Of a stretch of 64,000 nt of DNA, positions 7,857 through 16,106 are shown piece after piece. This stretch comes from Caproiciproducens sp. NJN-50 (GTDB lineage Bacteria; Bacillota; Clostridia; Oscillospirales; Acutalibacteraceae). The notes beneath the pieces were generated by a model. The model was given only the letters and a program-made list of their open reading frames with translations. It was not told the DNA's origin and did not search any database. The DNA lies in assembly GCF_004103755.1 (NCBI RefSeq), contig NZ_CP035283.1:1612001-1676000 (forward strand). Direction: 5' to 3'. The translations under genes were made by a program, and so were the position numbers. Numbering within the stretch: position 1 is the first letter of the stretch; every line of letters begins with the position of its first letter.

Positions 7857-7865
7857 TGTTATAAT
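7857..7865 (+). promoter_or_regulatory. Proximal murA promoter candidate (extended -10)
   Basis: TG at 7857-7858, one base, then TATAAT at 7860-7865 form an extended -10 element. No good -35 is present. It lies 32 bp before the murA start codon. Confidence 0.5.
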
Positions 7866-7897
7866 AGTATTGTCAAATTAAGATTGGAGCGACCGCA

Positions 7898-9181
7898 TTG
7901 GATAAATTCGTAATTAAAGGCGAATGCCGTCTTTCCGGTGAGGTTACCATCAGCGGAGCAAAAAATGCAGCGGTGGCAATCATCCCGGCGGCAATCCTTT
8001 CTGACGGCGTGTGCCGTATTGAAAATGTCCCCGATATCACAGATGTTTCGTCTATTACCGGCATCTTATATGATATGGGCGCCAAAATCCGTACAATTGA
8101 TAGGTCCACCTTCGAGATTGATCCAGGTCCGATTCGCACCCACGTTGTTTCGGATGAGTTGGCGAGGCATATTCGCGGCTCTTATTATTTGATGGGAGCC
8201 TTGCTTGGGCGTTTTCACCATGCGGTTGTTACGATGCCGGGCGGCTGCGATTTCGGCGTGCGTCCGATTGACCAGCATTTAAAGGGCTTTTTGGCGCTGG
8301 GCGCAAAATACAAGCTGGAGAACGGAATGGTCGACGTCTCCGCCGATCATCTCAGCGGAGCCAGCATTTATCTTGACGTTGTTTCGGTCGGAGCCACGGT
8401 AAACATCATGCTTGCCGCGGTCAAGGCCGAGGGGACAACCATCATTGAAAACGCCGCCAAAGAGCCGCACATCGTTGACCTCGCCAACTTTTTGAATTCC
8501 ATGGGAGCCGATATCCGCGGGGCCGGTACGGACGTAATTAAAATCTATGGAGTTCAGCATTTGAATGGCACAACCTATTCCATCATTCCCGATCAAATCG
8601 AAGCCGGAACTTATATGGTGGCCGCCGCCGCCACCAGCGGGGATGTTCTGGTTAAAAATGTGATTCCGAAACATCTGGAGTCCATTTCTGCCAAGTTGGA
8701 GGAAATGGGGGTCAAGGTGGAGGAATTTGACGATTCTATCCGCGTGGTACGCGACGGAGTTCTGAATAAATGCAATATTAAGACCATGCCGCATCCTGGA
8801 TTCCCTACGGATATGCATCCTCAGATCGCAGTCCTTCTCTCCATTGCACAAGGGACAAGTATTGTAAACGAAAGCGTATGGGACAACCGTTTCCGTTATG
8901 TTGAAGAACTGAAACGGATGGGGGCTCAGATTTCCGTTGACGGCAAACTGGCCGTGATAGAAGGTGTCGACCATCTGAATGCCGCCCCCGTCCGTGCGGT
9001 TGATCTTCGTGCAGGGGCGGCAATGATTATTGCCGCTCTCTGTGCCCGCGGCACCACGCAGATTGAGGATATCCGTCATATTGAACGCGGATACGAAAAT
9101 GTGGAAAGTAAGCTGCGCATGCTGGGAGCGGATATTCGCCGGATTCATATCCCCGATACCGAATCGGCCAAAGTTGTTTGA
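7898..9181 (+). CDS. murA: UDP-N-acetylglucosamine 1-carboxyvinyltransferase
   Basis: Cytoplasmic enzyme of 427 residues for the first committed step of peptidoglycan synthesis: transfer of enolpyruvate from PEP to UDP-GlcNAc. The substrate-binding motif SGAKNAAV (Lys22, Asn23) is present. The fosfomycin-target Cys is retained in MPGGCDFGVRPID (Cys117), predicting fosfomycin-sensitive chemistry. HIRGSYYLMGALLGR is also typical. A TTG start follows GGAG with an 8-nt spacer. Many Firmicutes carry two murA paralogues; whether this is MurA1 or MurAB/MurZ cannot be settled here. Confidence 0.95.
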   Translation: MDKFVIKGECRLSGEVTISGAKNAAVAIIPAAILSDGVCRIENVPDITDVSSITGILYDMGAKIRTIDRSTFEIDPGPIRTHVVSDELARHIRGSYYLMGALLGRFHHAVVTMPGGCDFGVRPIDQHLKGFLALGAKYKLENGMVDVSADHLSGASIYLDVVSVGATVNIMLAAVKAEGTTIIENAAKEPHIVDLANFLNSMGADIRGAGTDVIKIYGVQHLNGTTYSIIPDQIEAGTYMVAAAATSGDVLVKNVIPKHLESISAKLEEMGVKVEEFDDSIRVVRDGVLNKCNIKTMPHPGFPTDMHPQIAVLLSIAQGTSIVNESVWDNRFRYVEELKRMGAQISVDGKLAVIEGVDHLNAAPVRAVDLRAGAAMIIAALCARGTTQIEDIRHIERGYENVESKLRMLGADIRRIHIPDTESAKVV

Positions 9182-9185
9182 AAGC

Positions 9186-9222
9186 GGAGGGGTGGACAGG
9201 AGTCCTCCCTTTTTTCTTTTGT
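9186..9222 (+). terminator. Terminator-like hairpin after murA
   Basis: GGAGG and GGAC on the left pair with GTCC and CCTCC on the right, with an asymmetric bulge, followed by a pyrimidine run with six T residues. Confidence 0.55.
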
Positions 9223-9258
9223 ACCAATTAAGAAATCAAATTATTTGGGGGAAATCAA

Positions 9259-10053
9259 TTGGCTCGATTTTGCGCTTTGTTCAGCGGGAGCAGCGGGAAC
9301 AGTTATTACATAGGGTCCGAACGGTCGGGAATTCTGGTCGATGCCGGCAGAACGGCAAAACAGCTTGACGCCATGCTTGAAAATTGCGGAATCCGGTGTG
9401 AGGCGGTCCAGGCTGTTTTTGTGACCCATGAGCATTCCGACCATATCAAGGGCCTGAGGGTGTTTGCGTCAAAGCACCATCTGCCGGTTTTCGCATCCGC
9501 CGGTACTCTGACGGAGCTGGAACTTCTCGATTGTCTCAGTCCCAAATATGAAGCAAATGTGATCGGCGAGTCCGGAATGGAATGTGCCGGGATGTTTATC
9601 AAACCATTTCACACGTCTCACGACAGTGCGGAGAGTATCGGTTATCGAATCGAGACCCACGACGGACGGACAGTCGCCGTTTCGACGGACTTGGGATTTT
9701 TGACGGATGAGGTCCGGCAGGATTTGACCGGCGCCGATATGATCGTGTTGGAATCTAATCACGATGTCGGCATGCTGCAGAGCGGTCCGTATCCCTATTA
9801 TTTAAAAAGGCGTATCCTGTCAAAAACCGGACATCTTTCCAATATGGACTGCGCGGGGGAGTTGAGCGGTTTCGCGGCCAGCGGCACGACGCGGTTTGTT
9901 TTGGCTCATCTCAGTTCGGAAAACAATACTCCGGAATTGGCTTACCAAACGTCTCTTTGTTCCCTGACCATGTCCGGGCTGAAACAGGGAACGGATTTCG
10001 AACTGTATGTTGCCCCTAAGGAAAACAGGGAAGGAAAGCTGATTCTATTTTAA
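9259..10053 (+). CDS. MBL-fold metallo-hydrolase, WalJ/YycJ-like
   Basis: Cytoplasmic metallo-beta-lactamase-fold protein of 264 residues. The dinuclear metal motif THEHSDHIKG, further His in PFHTSHD, and a late His in LAHLSSENN are present; the N-terminus FSGSSGNSYYIG is typical of YycJ/WalJ. The family includes Bacillus WalJ, encoded beside the WalRK system and implicated in coordinating wall metabolism and division, with reported exonuclease activity. Here walRK are absent, but the gene is followed 1 nt later by rlmH, a neighbour common in Firmicutes. TTG start, with GGGGGA about 6 nt upstream. Confidence 0.85.
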   Translation: MARFCALFSGSSGNSYYIGSERSGILVDAGRTAKQLDAMLENCGIRCEAVQAVFVTHEHSDHIKGLRVFASKHHLPVFASAGTLTELELLDCLSPKYEANVIGESGMECAGMFIKPFHTSHDSAESIGYRIETHDGRTVAVSTDLGFLTDEVRQDLTGADMIVLESNHDVGMLQSGPYPYYLKRRILSKTGHLSNMDCAGELSGFAASGTTRFVLAHLSSENNTPELAYQTSLCSLTMSGLKQGTDFELYVAPKENREGKLILF

Positions 10054-10054
10054 A

Positions 10055-10534
10055 ATGCTGAGATGCAATCTGATTTGTGTTGGGAAACTAAAAGAAGAAT
10101 ATTGGAAAAAAGCCTTTCAGGAATACGAGAAACGTCTGCAGCCGTTCTGCCGCTTTTCTGTAACCGAGCTTCCGGAGAGCTGTTTGCCGGATCAGCCGAG
10201 CGAGTCCCAGATTTCTCTGGCTCTTAACCTGGAGGCGGATCGAATTTTAGCTTCTGCGGAAGGCTCCGTTCTCATCGCTTTATGCATTGAGGGGAAATCT
10301 GTTTCTTCGGAGCAGCTGGCAAGCCAGCTCAGAGACATTGCTTTACATGGGACCAGCAAAATCAGCTTTGTCATAGGGAGTTCATTTGGACTTTCGGACA
10401 GAGTGAAACAAAAAGCATTTCTGCGGCTTTCCATGTCTGCGATGACTTTTCCGCACCAGATGGCGCGTGTTATGCTGATTGAGCAGATCTATCGTTCTTT
10501 TCAAATCATCCATAACGGTAAATATCATAAATAG
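10055..10534 (+). CDS. rlmH: 23S rRNA (pseudouridine1915-N3)-methyltransferase
   Basis: SPOUT-class methyltransferase of 159 residues that methylates pseudouridine 1915 in helix 69 of assembled 70S ribosomes. Characteristic motifs are the N-terminal ICVGKLKEEYW, the SAM-binding knot around SFVIGSSFGLSD, and the C-terminal SAMTFPHQMARVMLIEQIYR ending in NGKYHK. Full length for the family. It begins 1 nt after the WalJ-like stop and is surely co-transcribed with it. Confidence 0.95.
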   Translation: MLRCNLICVGKLKEEYWKKAFQEYEKRLQPFCRFSVTELPESCLPDQPSESQISLALNLEADRILASAEGSVLIALCIEGKSVSSEQLASQLRDIALHGTSKISFVIGSSFGLSDRVKQKAFLRLSMSAMTFPHQMARVMLIEQIYRSFQIIHNGKYHK

Positions 10535-10553
10535 CTGAAAGCATATCATAAAT

Positions 10554-10583
10554 CACTCCCCGCATATACTTCTGCGTGGGGTG
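10554..10583 (+). promoter_or_regulatory. Hairpin overlapping the SD of the amidase gene
   Basis: CACTCCCCGCA (10554-10564) pairs with TGCGTGGGGTG (10573-10583), with one wobble and one mismatch. The right arm contains the GGGGTGG used as ribosome-binding site for the TTG at 10591. It could sequester that site or act as a weak terminator after rlmH; there is no T run. Confidence 0.45.
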
Positions 10584-10590
10584 GTTGATT

Positions 10591-11337
10591 TTGAAGGCGA
10601 CGAAAAGAGGCTTTTTGAGTAATTCGATCCCTGTTATCGTGTTGATAATTTGCTGTATAGCTTTTTTGATGCTGTCCTATTTATCTTATCACCGGATTGG
10701 CCAAATCGCTTCTACGCTCGCCGAGGGGCAGGCGCCCCGCACTGTAGTCATCGATGCAGGTCACGGCGGGGAAGACGGCGGGGCATCAGGTGCTTCCGGG
10801 GTGCCGGAAAAAGACATAAATCTTGCAATTGCAAAGGACCTGGAACAGCTGTTGACGGTTTCGGGTTACCAGGTTGTAATGACCCGAACAGACGATGCGG
10901 AGATCGGCGATAATACTTTAGGCACGATCCGCGCGCGGAAGGTCAGCGACATGCACCAGCGCCTGAAGATTCTGGAAGATCAGGGAAGCTGTATTTTTAT
11001 CAGCATTCATCAGAATTTTTTTACTCAGAGCCAGTATTCCGGCACTCAGATTTTTTACTCGAAAAACAATGCGGAAAGCAAACCTCTTTCGGAGGATATC
11101 AGGGCAAGAGTGGTCGGGCTGCTGCAAAAAGACAACAAAAGGGAAACAAAACCCGCCACCAGCGCTATTTATTTGCTGTGGGAAGCGAAAGTTCCCGCGG
11201 TGTTGGTGGAATGTGGATTTTTGTCCAACGCCCAGGAGGAAGCGAAGTTGAAAGACACCTCTTATCAGCAAAAAATGGCTTTTTCCATATACAGTGGATT
11301 TTTGGATTACTGCTCCGGAATCCGCCAGCCTTCCTGA
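10591..11337 (+). CDS. cwlD: N-acetylmuramoyl-L-alanine amidase (CwlD-like)
   Basis: Amidase_3 family protein of 248 residues that cleaves the lactyl-amide bond of peptidoglycan. It has an N-terminal membrane or signal helix (about residues 12-32), then zinc ligands in VIDAGHGGEDGG and ISIHQNFF and the catalytic Glu in VLVECGFLSN. Length, anchor and lack of wall-binding domains match CwlD, which in Bacillus makes muramic-delta-lactam for spore cortex; the organism carries other spore genes, supporting this role. TTG at 10591 was chosen for the GGGGTGG 6 nt upstream; GTG at 10576 is the alternative. The subtype is inferred. Confidence 0.75.
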   Translation: MKATKRGFLSNSIPVIVLIICCIAFLMLSYLSYHRIGQIASTLAEGQAPRTVVIDAGHGGEDGGASGASGVPEKDINLAIAKDLEQLLTVSGYQVVMTRTDDAEIGDNTLGTIRARKVSDMHQRLKILEDQGSCIFISIHQNFFTQSQYSGTQIFYSKNNAESKPLSEDIRARVVGLLQKDNKRETKPATSAIYLLWEAKVPAVLVECGFLSNAQEEAKLKDTSYQQKMAFSIYSGFLDYCSGIRQPS

Positions 11338-11387
11338 ATATCCGATATATGAAATATGGCGATCATGCTGAAAGGACGTGGATTATC

Positions 11388-12764
11388 ATGGCTGGGAAAA
11401 GAAAAAGCGTCTATATCTGTTCGGAATGCGGCTTGGAATCTCCGAAATGGTATGGAAAATGTCCCGGATGCGGCCAATGGAACACCATGAACGAGGAAAT
11501 CGTAGAGTCCGCGCCCTCAAAAGCGGCGGGAAACAGTGGCGCAAGATCCGGAGGACTCGTCAGGGCGGTCTCGCTGTCGGAGCTTTCCGCCTCTGAAGAA
11601 GAGCGGTATCATACCGGAATGAGTGAGTTGGACCGTGTTCTGGGCGGAGGAATTGTCAGGGGATCTCTGGTACTTGTCAGCGGAGAGCCCGGCATTGGGA
11701 AATCAACCATTTTACTTCAAATCTGTCAGCATCTTGGACAAGCCTTAAAAATACTTTATGTTTCCGGCGAAGAATCCGGAAGGCAGATTAAGCTTCGCGC
11801 CGCGCGTCTTGGCGTGGACAGCGAAAATCTGTACATCCTGACGGAGACGGACATTCAGGCGGTTATTGAGCAGGTGCGGGAGCAGAAGCCGGATCTTCTC
11901 ATGATCGATTCCATTCAGACGATGAACTTTACGGATCTGAACTCATCGCCCGGAAGCGTAACGCAGGTCAGGGAGTGCACCAATGCGATTATGCGCGCGG
12001 TAAAGTCGCTTGAAATACCGGCTTTGATCGTGGGCCATGTCAATAAGGATGGTGCCATCGCAGGGCCGAAAGTACTGGAACACATCGTCGACGCGGTCCT
12101 TTATTTCGAAGGAGACCGGCAAATGTCCTATCGTTTGCTGCGGGCCATTAAAAACAGGTACGGCTCAACCAACGAGATCGGTGTCTTCGAAATGGGGGAG
12201 GACGGCCTTCATCAGGTTGAAAATCCTTCGCAGGCCATGCTGTCCGGCCGGCCAAGCCATGTGGCGGGAACCTGCGTCACCTGTGTGATGGAAGGTTCCC
12301 GTCCGATTCTTGCGGAAATTCAGGGGCTTGCGACCACCTCCGGCTATGGGACTCCGCGCCGGATGGCCACCGGGTTTGATTACAATCGAATGTCGCTGCT
12401 TCTTGCCGTCCTTGAAAAACGGGCCGGATATTTTTTTTCCAATCTTGACGCCTATGTAAACGTCGTGGGAGGACTGCGCCTTGACGAGCCGGCCTGTGAC
12501 CTTGCGGTTGCGCTGTCGTTGGTCTCCAGCCTGAAAAATAAGCCGATCACTGATTCTGCCATTGTATTCGGCGAAATCGGCCTCGCGGGGGAGTTGCGTT
12601 CCGTCACGCAGATCGATGCCCGCATCGGCGAGGCAAAACGTCTTGGCTTCAAAGTCTGCGTTCTTCCCGACCACAGCCTGAGCCGGACCCGCATCAAATG
12701 GGATGGAATCCGGCTGGTAGGTGCTAAAAATGTGAAGGAGGCGTTTGAGGCCGCGACTGATTGA
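11388..12764 (+). CDS. radA: DNA repair protein RadA (Sms)
   Basis: RecA-like ATPase of 458 residues that promotes branch migration and strand exchange during recombinational repair. An N-terminal four-Cys zinc finger (CSECG...CPGCG) comes first. The ATPase core has Walker A GEPGIGKST, the RadA-specific KNRYGSTNEIGVFEM, and a C-terminal Lon-like domain containing GGLRLDEPACDLAVALSL. The ATG at 11388 gives the usual family length and has AAAGGA upstream. The 3' end overlaps by 41 nt the convergent DUF1540 gene. Confidence 0.96.
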   Translation: MAGKRKSVYICSECGLESPKWYGKCPGCGQWNTMNEEIVESAPSKAAGNSGARSGGLVRAVSLSELSASEEERYHTGMSELDRVLGGGIVRGSLVLVSGEPGIGKSTILLQICQHLGQALKILYVSGEESGRQIKLRAARLGVDSENLYILTETDIQAVIEQVREQKPDLLMIDSIQTMNFTDLNSSPGSVTQVRECTNAIMRAVKSLEIPALIVGHVNKDGAIAGPKVLEHIVDAVLYFEGDRQMSYRLLRAIKNRYGSTNEIGVFEMGEDGLHQVENPSQAMLSGRPSHVAGTCVTCVMEGSRPILAEIQGLATTSGYGTPRRMATGFDYNRMSLLLAVLEKRAGYFFSNLDAYVNVVGGLRLDEPACDLAVALSLVSSLKNKPITDSAIVFGEIGLAGELRSVTQIDARIGEAKRLGFKVCVLPDHSLSRTRIKWDGIRLVGAKNVKEAFEAATD

Positions 12765-12906
12765 TATCATCCGGAGAGCGCGGCGTCACTTTAATGCAGT
12801 GAACGCATCCGTCGCCGGTGTAATTTGTAATCGCCGAGGGCGTTTCAAGGGCGCAGTAGCCGTCGTGCTGATAAATGCAGTCAACATCGCACTGAATAAT
12901 ACTCAT
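12724..12906 (-). CDS. Small Cys-rich DUF1540-like protein
   Basis: A 60-residue protein starting MSIIQCDVDCIYQHDGYC with five or six Cys residues in a pattern like DUF1540, a short clostridial and bacillar family that probably binds metal. The function is unknown. GAGGTG lies about 8 nt before its ATG. It is convergent with radA and its last 41 nt overlap the radA 3' end in antisense. Confidence 0.75.
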   Translation of the reverse strand: MSIIQCDVDCIYQHDGYCALETPSAITNYTGDGCVHCIKVTPRSPDDINQSRPQTPPSHF

Positions 12907-13024
12907 GAAAATTCACCTCAATAATAGTTTGGTGGATTTCCTATGATTTATTCACCCCAGCTTTTCCGCTTGATGTTATATTTTCCCTCTCTTATCACAA
13001 AATAAGCGTGATGGGGGAATGAAA

Positions 13025-13981
13025 ATGAAACGATATCTTTTGCTTTTCGCTTTTACACTGATTGCAGCAGCTACAATTTTCACAGCGGGCAATACGATGA
13101 AAAATTCCATTCTAAAGTTGGACGTGACAAAAATGGAACCCGTTCAGGAGGTGGAATCGGTTACCTGCACCGGAAAGGTCGAACTGTCATCGAATGGAAA
13201 TGTATATGCGCCCGCTCACTCGATTGTCCAAAGGGTTTACGTCAGCTCAGGACAGAAAGTGGAGGTTGGACAGGCGTTAATGGAGGTGGACGTTCTCTCT
13301 GATGGAGAGGACGATTCTCAGGAAACCGATGCCTCCTCCTATCTGGAGCAGGAAAGCGATCTGCCGAGAACGCAGACAATCGCGGCCCCCGTCAGCGGCA
13401 CGGTTTCTTCTGTTTCCGTCACGGACGCAGGTTACTATATTGATCCTACGCAGCCGGCCGTCGTCATCCGCAATTCTTCGGGACTTCAAGTCCGTTTAAA
13501 CGTAAATGAATCTCAAATTTCAGATATCAAAGTGGGGCAAAAGGCAGAGATCACCGGAGTTGGTTTTAAAAGTTCCAGCTATTCCGGAAAAGTAAAGGAA
13601 ATATCTTCCGAGGCAAAACAAGTGCTGACCACTTCCGGACAGGAAACGGTTGTCGAGGCTGTTGTCAGCGTGACGGATGTAAAAGAAGATATCAAGCCTG
13701 GCTTTACAGCGAAAGTGAAAATTATCACATCAAGCGATTCCTCCGTTCTGGTTGCCCCCTACAGCGCAGTCCAGGCCGACCAGGACGGAAGCGAATACGT
13801 ACTCCGTGTTGTGGGGGGAAAAGCGACAAAGACTCTGGTTCAGACAGGGCGCGAATTCGACAGCGGATTTGAAATCAAGTCCGGTGTTTCCAAGGATGAC
13901 AGGATTGTGACAGACGCGGAAGATATACCGGATGGTGCGCGTGTCGTTCCGGTCATCGGCAAGGCGGTGAGCGCTCAGTGA
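13025..13981 (+). CDS. Membrane-fusion (HlyD/MacA-like) efflux adaptor
   Basis: Extracytoplasmic adaptor of 318 residues with an N-terminal membrane anchor (about 4-22). Two biotinyl-lipoyl half-motifs, YVSSGQKVEVGQALMEVDV and TIAAPVSGTVSSVSV, are joined by a very short Ser/Asp/Glu linker instead of a long coiled coil. Beta-barrel and membrane-proximal segments follow. The ATG at 13025 has GGGGGA 6 nt upstream; the in-frame ATG at 13019 directly abuts that SD. The stop overlaps the start of a MacB/FtsX-like permease gene, indicating a two-part export or wall-associated complex. No ATPase gene is adjacent. Confidence 0.85.
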   Translation: MKRYLLLFAFTLIAAATIFTAGNTMKNSILKLDVTKMEPVQEVESVTCTGKVELSSNGNVYAPAHSIVQRVYVSSGQKVEVGQALMEVDVLSDGEDDSQETDASSYLEQESDLPRTQTIAAPVSGTVSSVSVTDAGYYIDPTQPAVVIRNSSGLQVRLNVNESQISDIKVGQKAEITGVGFKSSSYSGKVKEISSEAKQVLTTSGQETVVEAVVSVTDVKEDIKPGFTAKVKIITSSDSSVLVAPYSAVQADQDGSEYVLRVVGGKATKTLVQTGREFDSGFEIKSGVSKDDRIVTDAEDIPDGARVVPVIGKAVSAQ

Positions 13982-15162
13982 TAGTGGATTTTTTGAAATC
14001 CGCATTCCGGAATTTGCGGAGAAAGAGTGCCCGAACCTTGCTCACGGTGTTGGGCATCGCAATTGGAGTTTCTTCTGTTATTATTATTGCCAATATCAGC
14101 CAGAGTGGAACGGATTCCCTGAACGACGAGCTGGAAAGCCTTGGCCTTAGCGGACTTTCCATTTCTACAAAGTCGGGAACAAATGTATCTTTGACGGAGG
14201 ACGACTTGGGTTTCATCCGGAAATTCAGCCAAGTGGAACAGGCTTCTCCGGTCATGGTAGAAGATACAAGCGTCACTGTCCATGACAAGACCGCTTCCAC
14301 ACTGCTTTGGGGAATCGATTCCAAGGCGAGCGATATCATATCTCTGCAGGTTTTATATGGCCGCTTGTTTAATCAAAGAGACATAAACACTTGTGCGAAT
14401 GTTTGTTTGGTTGACGAACAATTTTCCGAAAGCGCTTATCACAGGGGCAATATGGTCGGCAAAACCATCTCTTTTCCCTGTGGAGGAATCGAACAGGATT
14501 TTACTGTTGTGGGAGTGATTAAAACGGGAACCGGTCTTTTGCAAAATCTAATCGGAAATTACATTCCTACTTTTATCTATGTACCATACACTACGATGCA
14601 GGCTTCTACCGGCCGGGACAGTTTTGACCAAGTAGCCGTAAAAATTCATACGGGGGACAATGCTGAGAACGTAGGAAAAATGATCGTGAACCATCTGGAT
14701 CTTCGCAGCGGAACAGAAGCGTTTGTATCAAATAACCTGGCAAAGCAAAAAGACGGTTTGCTGCAGGTGCTTGACCTTGTGACGCTGATTCTGTCCGCCG
14801 TCGGTTCGATTTCGCTTCTGGTCGCCAGCCTGAGCATCATGACCGTTATGCTTGTGTCGGTAAACGAGAGAACCCGTGAAATAGGAATCAAAAAAGCGCT
14901 GGGTGCAACCCGGGGCGCGATCATGCTGGAGTTTTTGTTTGAGGCGGTACTCATTTCACTGATCGGCTGCATTTTGGGAACCGGTACAGGGTACCTGATC
15001 TCCTGCGCCGGTGCGGCCTACTTTCATGTAGCGTTTCATTTCAGGATCGATATCATTTTAATGGCGGCAGGCTTTTCCATTCTTTCGGGGACTGTTTTTG
15101 GCGTATATCCGGCCTATAAGGCCGCCCGCCTGAAACCAGTGGATGCACTGCGGCAGGAGTAA
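13978..15162 (+). CDS. MacB/FtsX-family ABC transporter permease
   Basis: Membrane protein of 394 residues. An N-terminal helix (LLTVLGIAIGVSSVIIIANIS) is followed by a large extracytoplasmic MacB-PCD domain (about 45-270) and three C-terminal helices with the FtsX-type ERTREIGIKKALGAT loop. It starts with GTG overlapping the adaptor stop (GTGA). Relatives work with a separate or fused nucleotide-binding domain, which is absent from both the protein and the locus. The ATPase may be encoded elsewhere. Confidence 0.88.
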   Translation: MIVDFLKSAFRNLRRKSARTLLTVLGIAIGVSSVIIIANISQSGTDSLNDELESLGLSGLSISTKSGTNVSLTEDDLGFIRKFSQVEQASPVMVEDTSVTVHDKTASTLLWGIDSKASDIISLQVLYGRLFNQRDINTCANVCLVDEQFSESAYHRGNMVGKTISFPCGGIEQDFTVVGVIKTGTGLLQNLIGNYIPTFIYVPYTTMQASTGRDSFDQVAVKIHTGDNAENVGKMIVNHLDLRSGTEAFVSNNLAKQKDGLLQVLDLVTLILSAVGSISLLVASLSIMTVMLVSVNERTREIGIKKALGATRGAIMLEFLFEAVLISLIGCILGTGTGYLISCAGAAYFHVAFHFRIDIILMAAGFSILSGTVFGVYPAYKAARLKPVDALRQE

Positions 15163-15164
15163 TC

Positions 15165-15914
15165 ATGCGGTATATTCAAACCCCAAACCTCCCTGAGACG
15201 GATGTCAGCCTTCTCACGGCCTCCGCGGCCTATCCCGGAATATTAATGGAGCTGAAGAGATTGGGGATCAGTGCCATTCCTGTCGATCCAAGCAAATCGC
15301 TGCCGGCGCCAGTACAGGCTCACGCGGACATGCTGTGCCATCCTCTTGGCGGCCGGCGGGTTATCGTCGCGAAAGGGGAAAAAAGATTAGCGGCAGATCT
15401 GAAACAATTCGGTTTCAAAATCATAGAATCCGTCTCAAGTATTGCGGGCTCCTATCCAAATGATTCCGGACTGAACGCGGCGAGAGTTGGCAACAAATTG
15501 ATTGCAAATCCCCAAATTCTTGATAAAGCGATATGGGATGATTGTTTATCAAAAGGTATAAAAATCATCGAGGTCCGGCAGGGTTATACGAAATGTTCAA
15601 CCGCCGTTGTAGATGAACATTCCATTATCACATCGGATGATGGAATTGCAACGGCGGCATTCAAAGCAGGGCTGGAAGTGTTGAAAATTCAGCCGGGACA
15701 TATCAGGCTTCCCGGGTATTCCTATGGATTTATCGGGGGCTGCTGCGGACTGATCGGTCGGAATCGAATGGCATTTGCAGGCAATCCGAACAGCCATCCG
15801 GATTTTTGCAGAATCAAAGAATTTCTCGACCGGAGAGAAATAGAAGTTATAATACTTTCCAAAGATTCGCTTCTGGACATCGGCGGAATGATCCCGTTGA
15901 TGGAAGGGGAATAA
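15165..15914 (+). CDS. Uncharacterised DUF6873-like protein (possible GME/ADI-like fold)
   Basis: Soluble protein of 249 residues starting 2 nt after the permease stop, with a GGAG SD. I recognise a resemblance to clostridial DUF6873 proteins, annotated as having a guanidinium-modifying-enzyme (arginine-deiminase-like) fold. This rests on memory of the family, not a search. Conserved-looking segments are HADMLCHPLGG, KCSTAVVDEHSIITSDDGI and GFIGGCCGLIG. No substrate or reaction can be assigned. Its place in the adaptor-permease operon may be functional or coincidental. Confidence 0.5.
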   Translation: MRYIQTPNLPETDVSLLTASAAYPGILMELKRLGISAIPVDPSKSLPAPVQAHADMLCHPLGGRRVIVAKGEKRLAADLKQFGFKIIESVSSIAGSYPNDSGLNAARVGNKLIANPQILDKAIWDDCLSKGIKIIEVRQGYTKCSTAVVDEHSIITSDDGIATAAFKAGLEVLKIQPGHIRLPGYSYGFIGGCCGLIGRNRMAFAGNPNSHPDFCRIKEFLDRREIEVIILSKDSLLDIGGMIPLMEGE

Positions 15915-15932
15915 GAGGAGTGGAAATAAATA

Positions 15933-15961
15933 TTGACAAGAGATAAAAGAAGTGATAATAT
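15933..15961 (+). promoter_or_regulatory. Promoter of the tyrosine recombinase gene
   Basis: TTGACA at 15933-15938 and TAATAT at 15956-15961 with a 17-bp spacer. The -10 hexamer runs into a perfect palindrome that spans the expected transcription start. Confidence 0.7.
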
Positions 15962-15987
15962 TATACAAAATAAATATTTTGTATAAT
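15960..15987. repeat. Perfect 28-bp palindrome upstream of the recombinase gene
   Basis: The 13-bp arm ATTATACAAAATA (15960-15972), two A, then the exact reverse complement TATTTTGTATAAT (15975-15987). It covers the predicted start point of the recombinase transcript. It can also be read as 11-6-11, the size and layout of a Xer dif site, but its similarity to dif is only partial. Either an operator or a recombination site is possible. Confidence 0.6.
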
Positions 15988-16015
15988 TCAGGGGACCTGA
16001 ATTTCCGCTTACGCA

Positions 16016-16035
16016 TACAAAATAAGCGTTTTGTG
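16016..16035. repeat. Degenerate second copy of the palindrome core
   Basis: TACAAAATAAGCGTTTTGTG matches the core of the upstream palindrome (15964-15983) at 16 of 20 positions. It lies 52 bp further downstream, still before the recombinase start codon. Confidence 0.5.
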
Positions 16036-16106
16036 CAAGCTGGGCAAAATGAGCGATTGATAAGCCCGCTCCATATACTTTAATACTTACTGAAAGGAAC
16101 ACGTTT

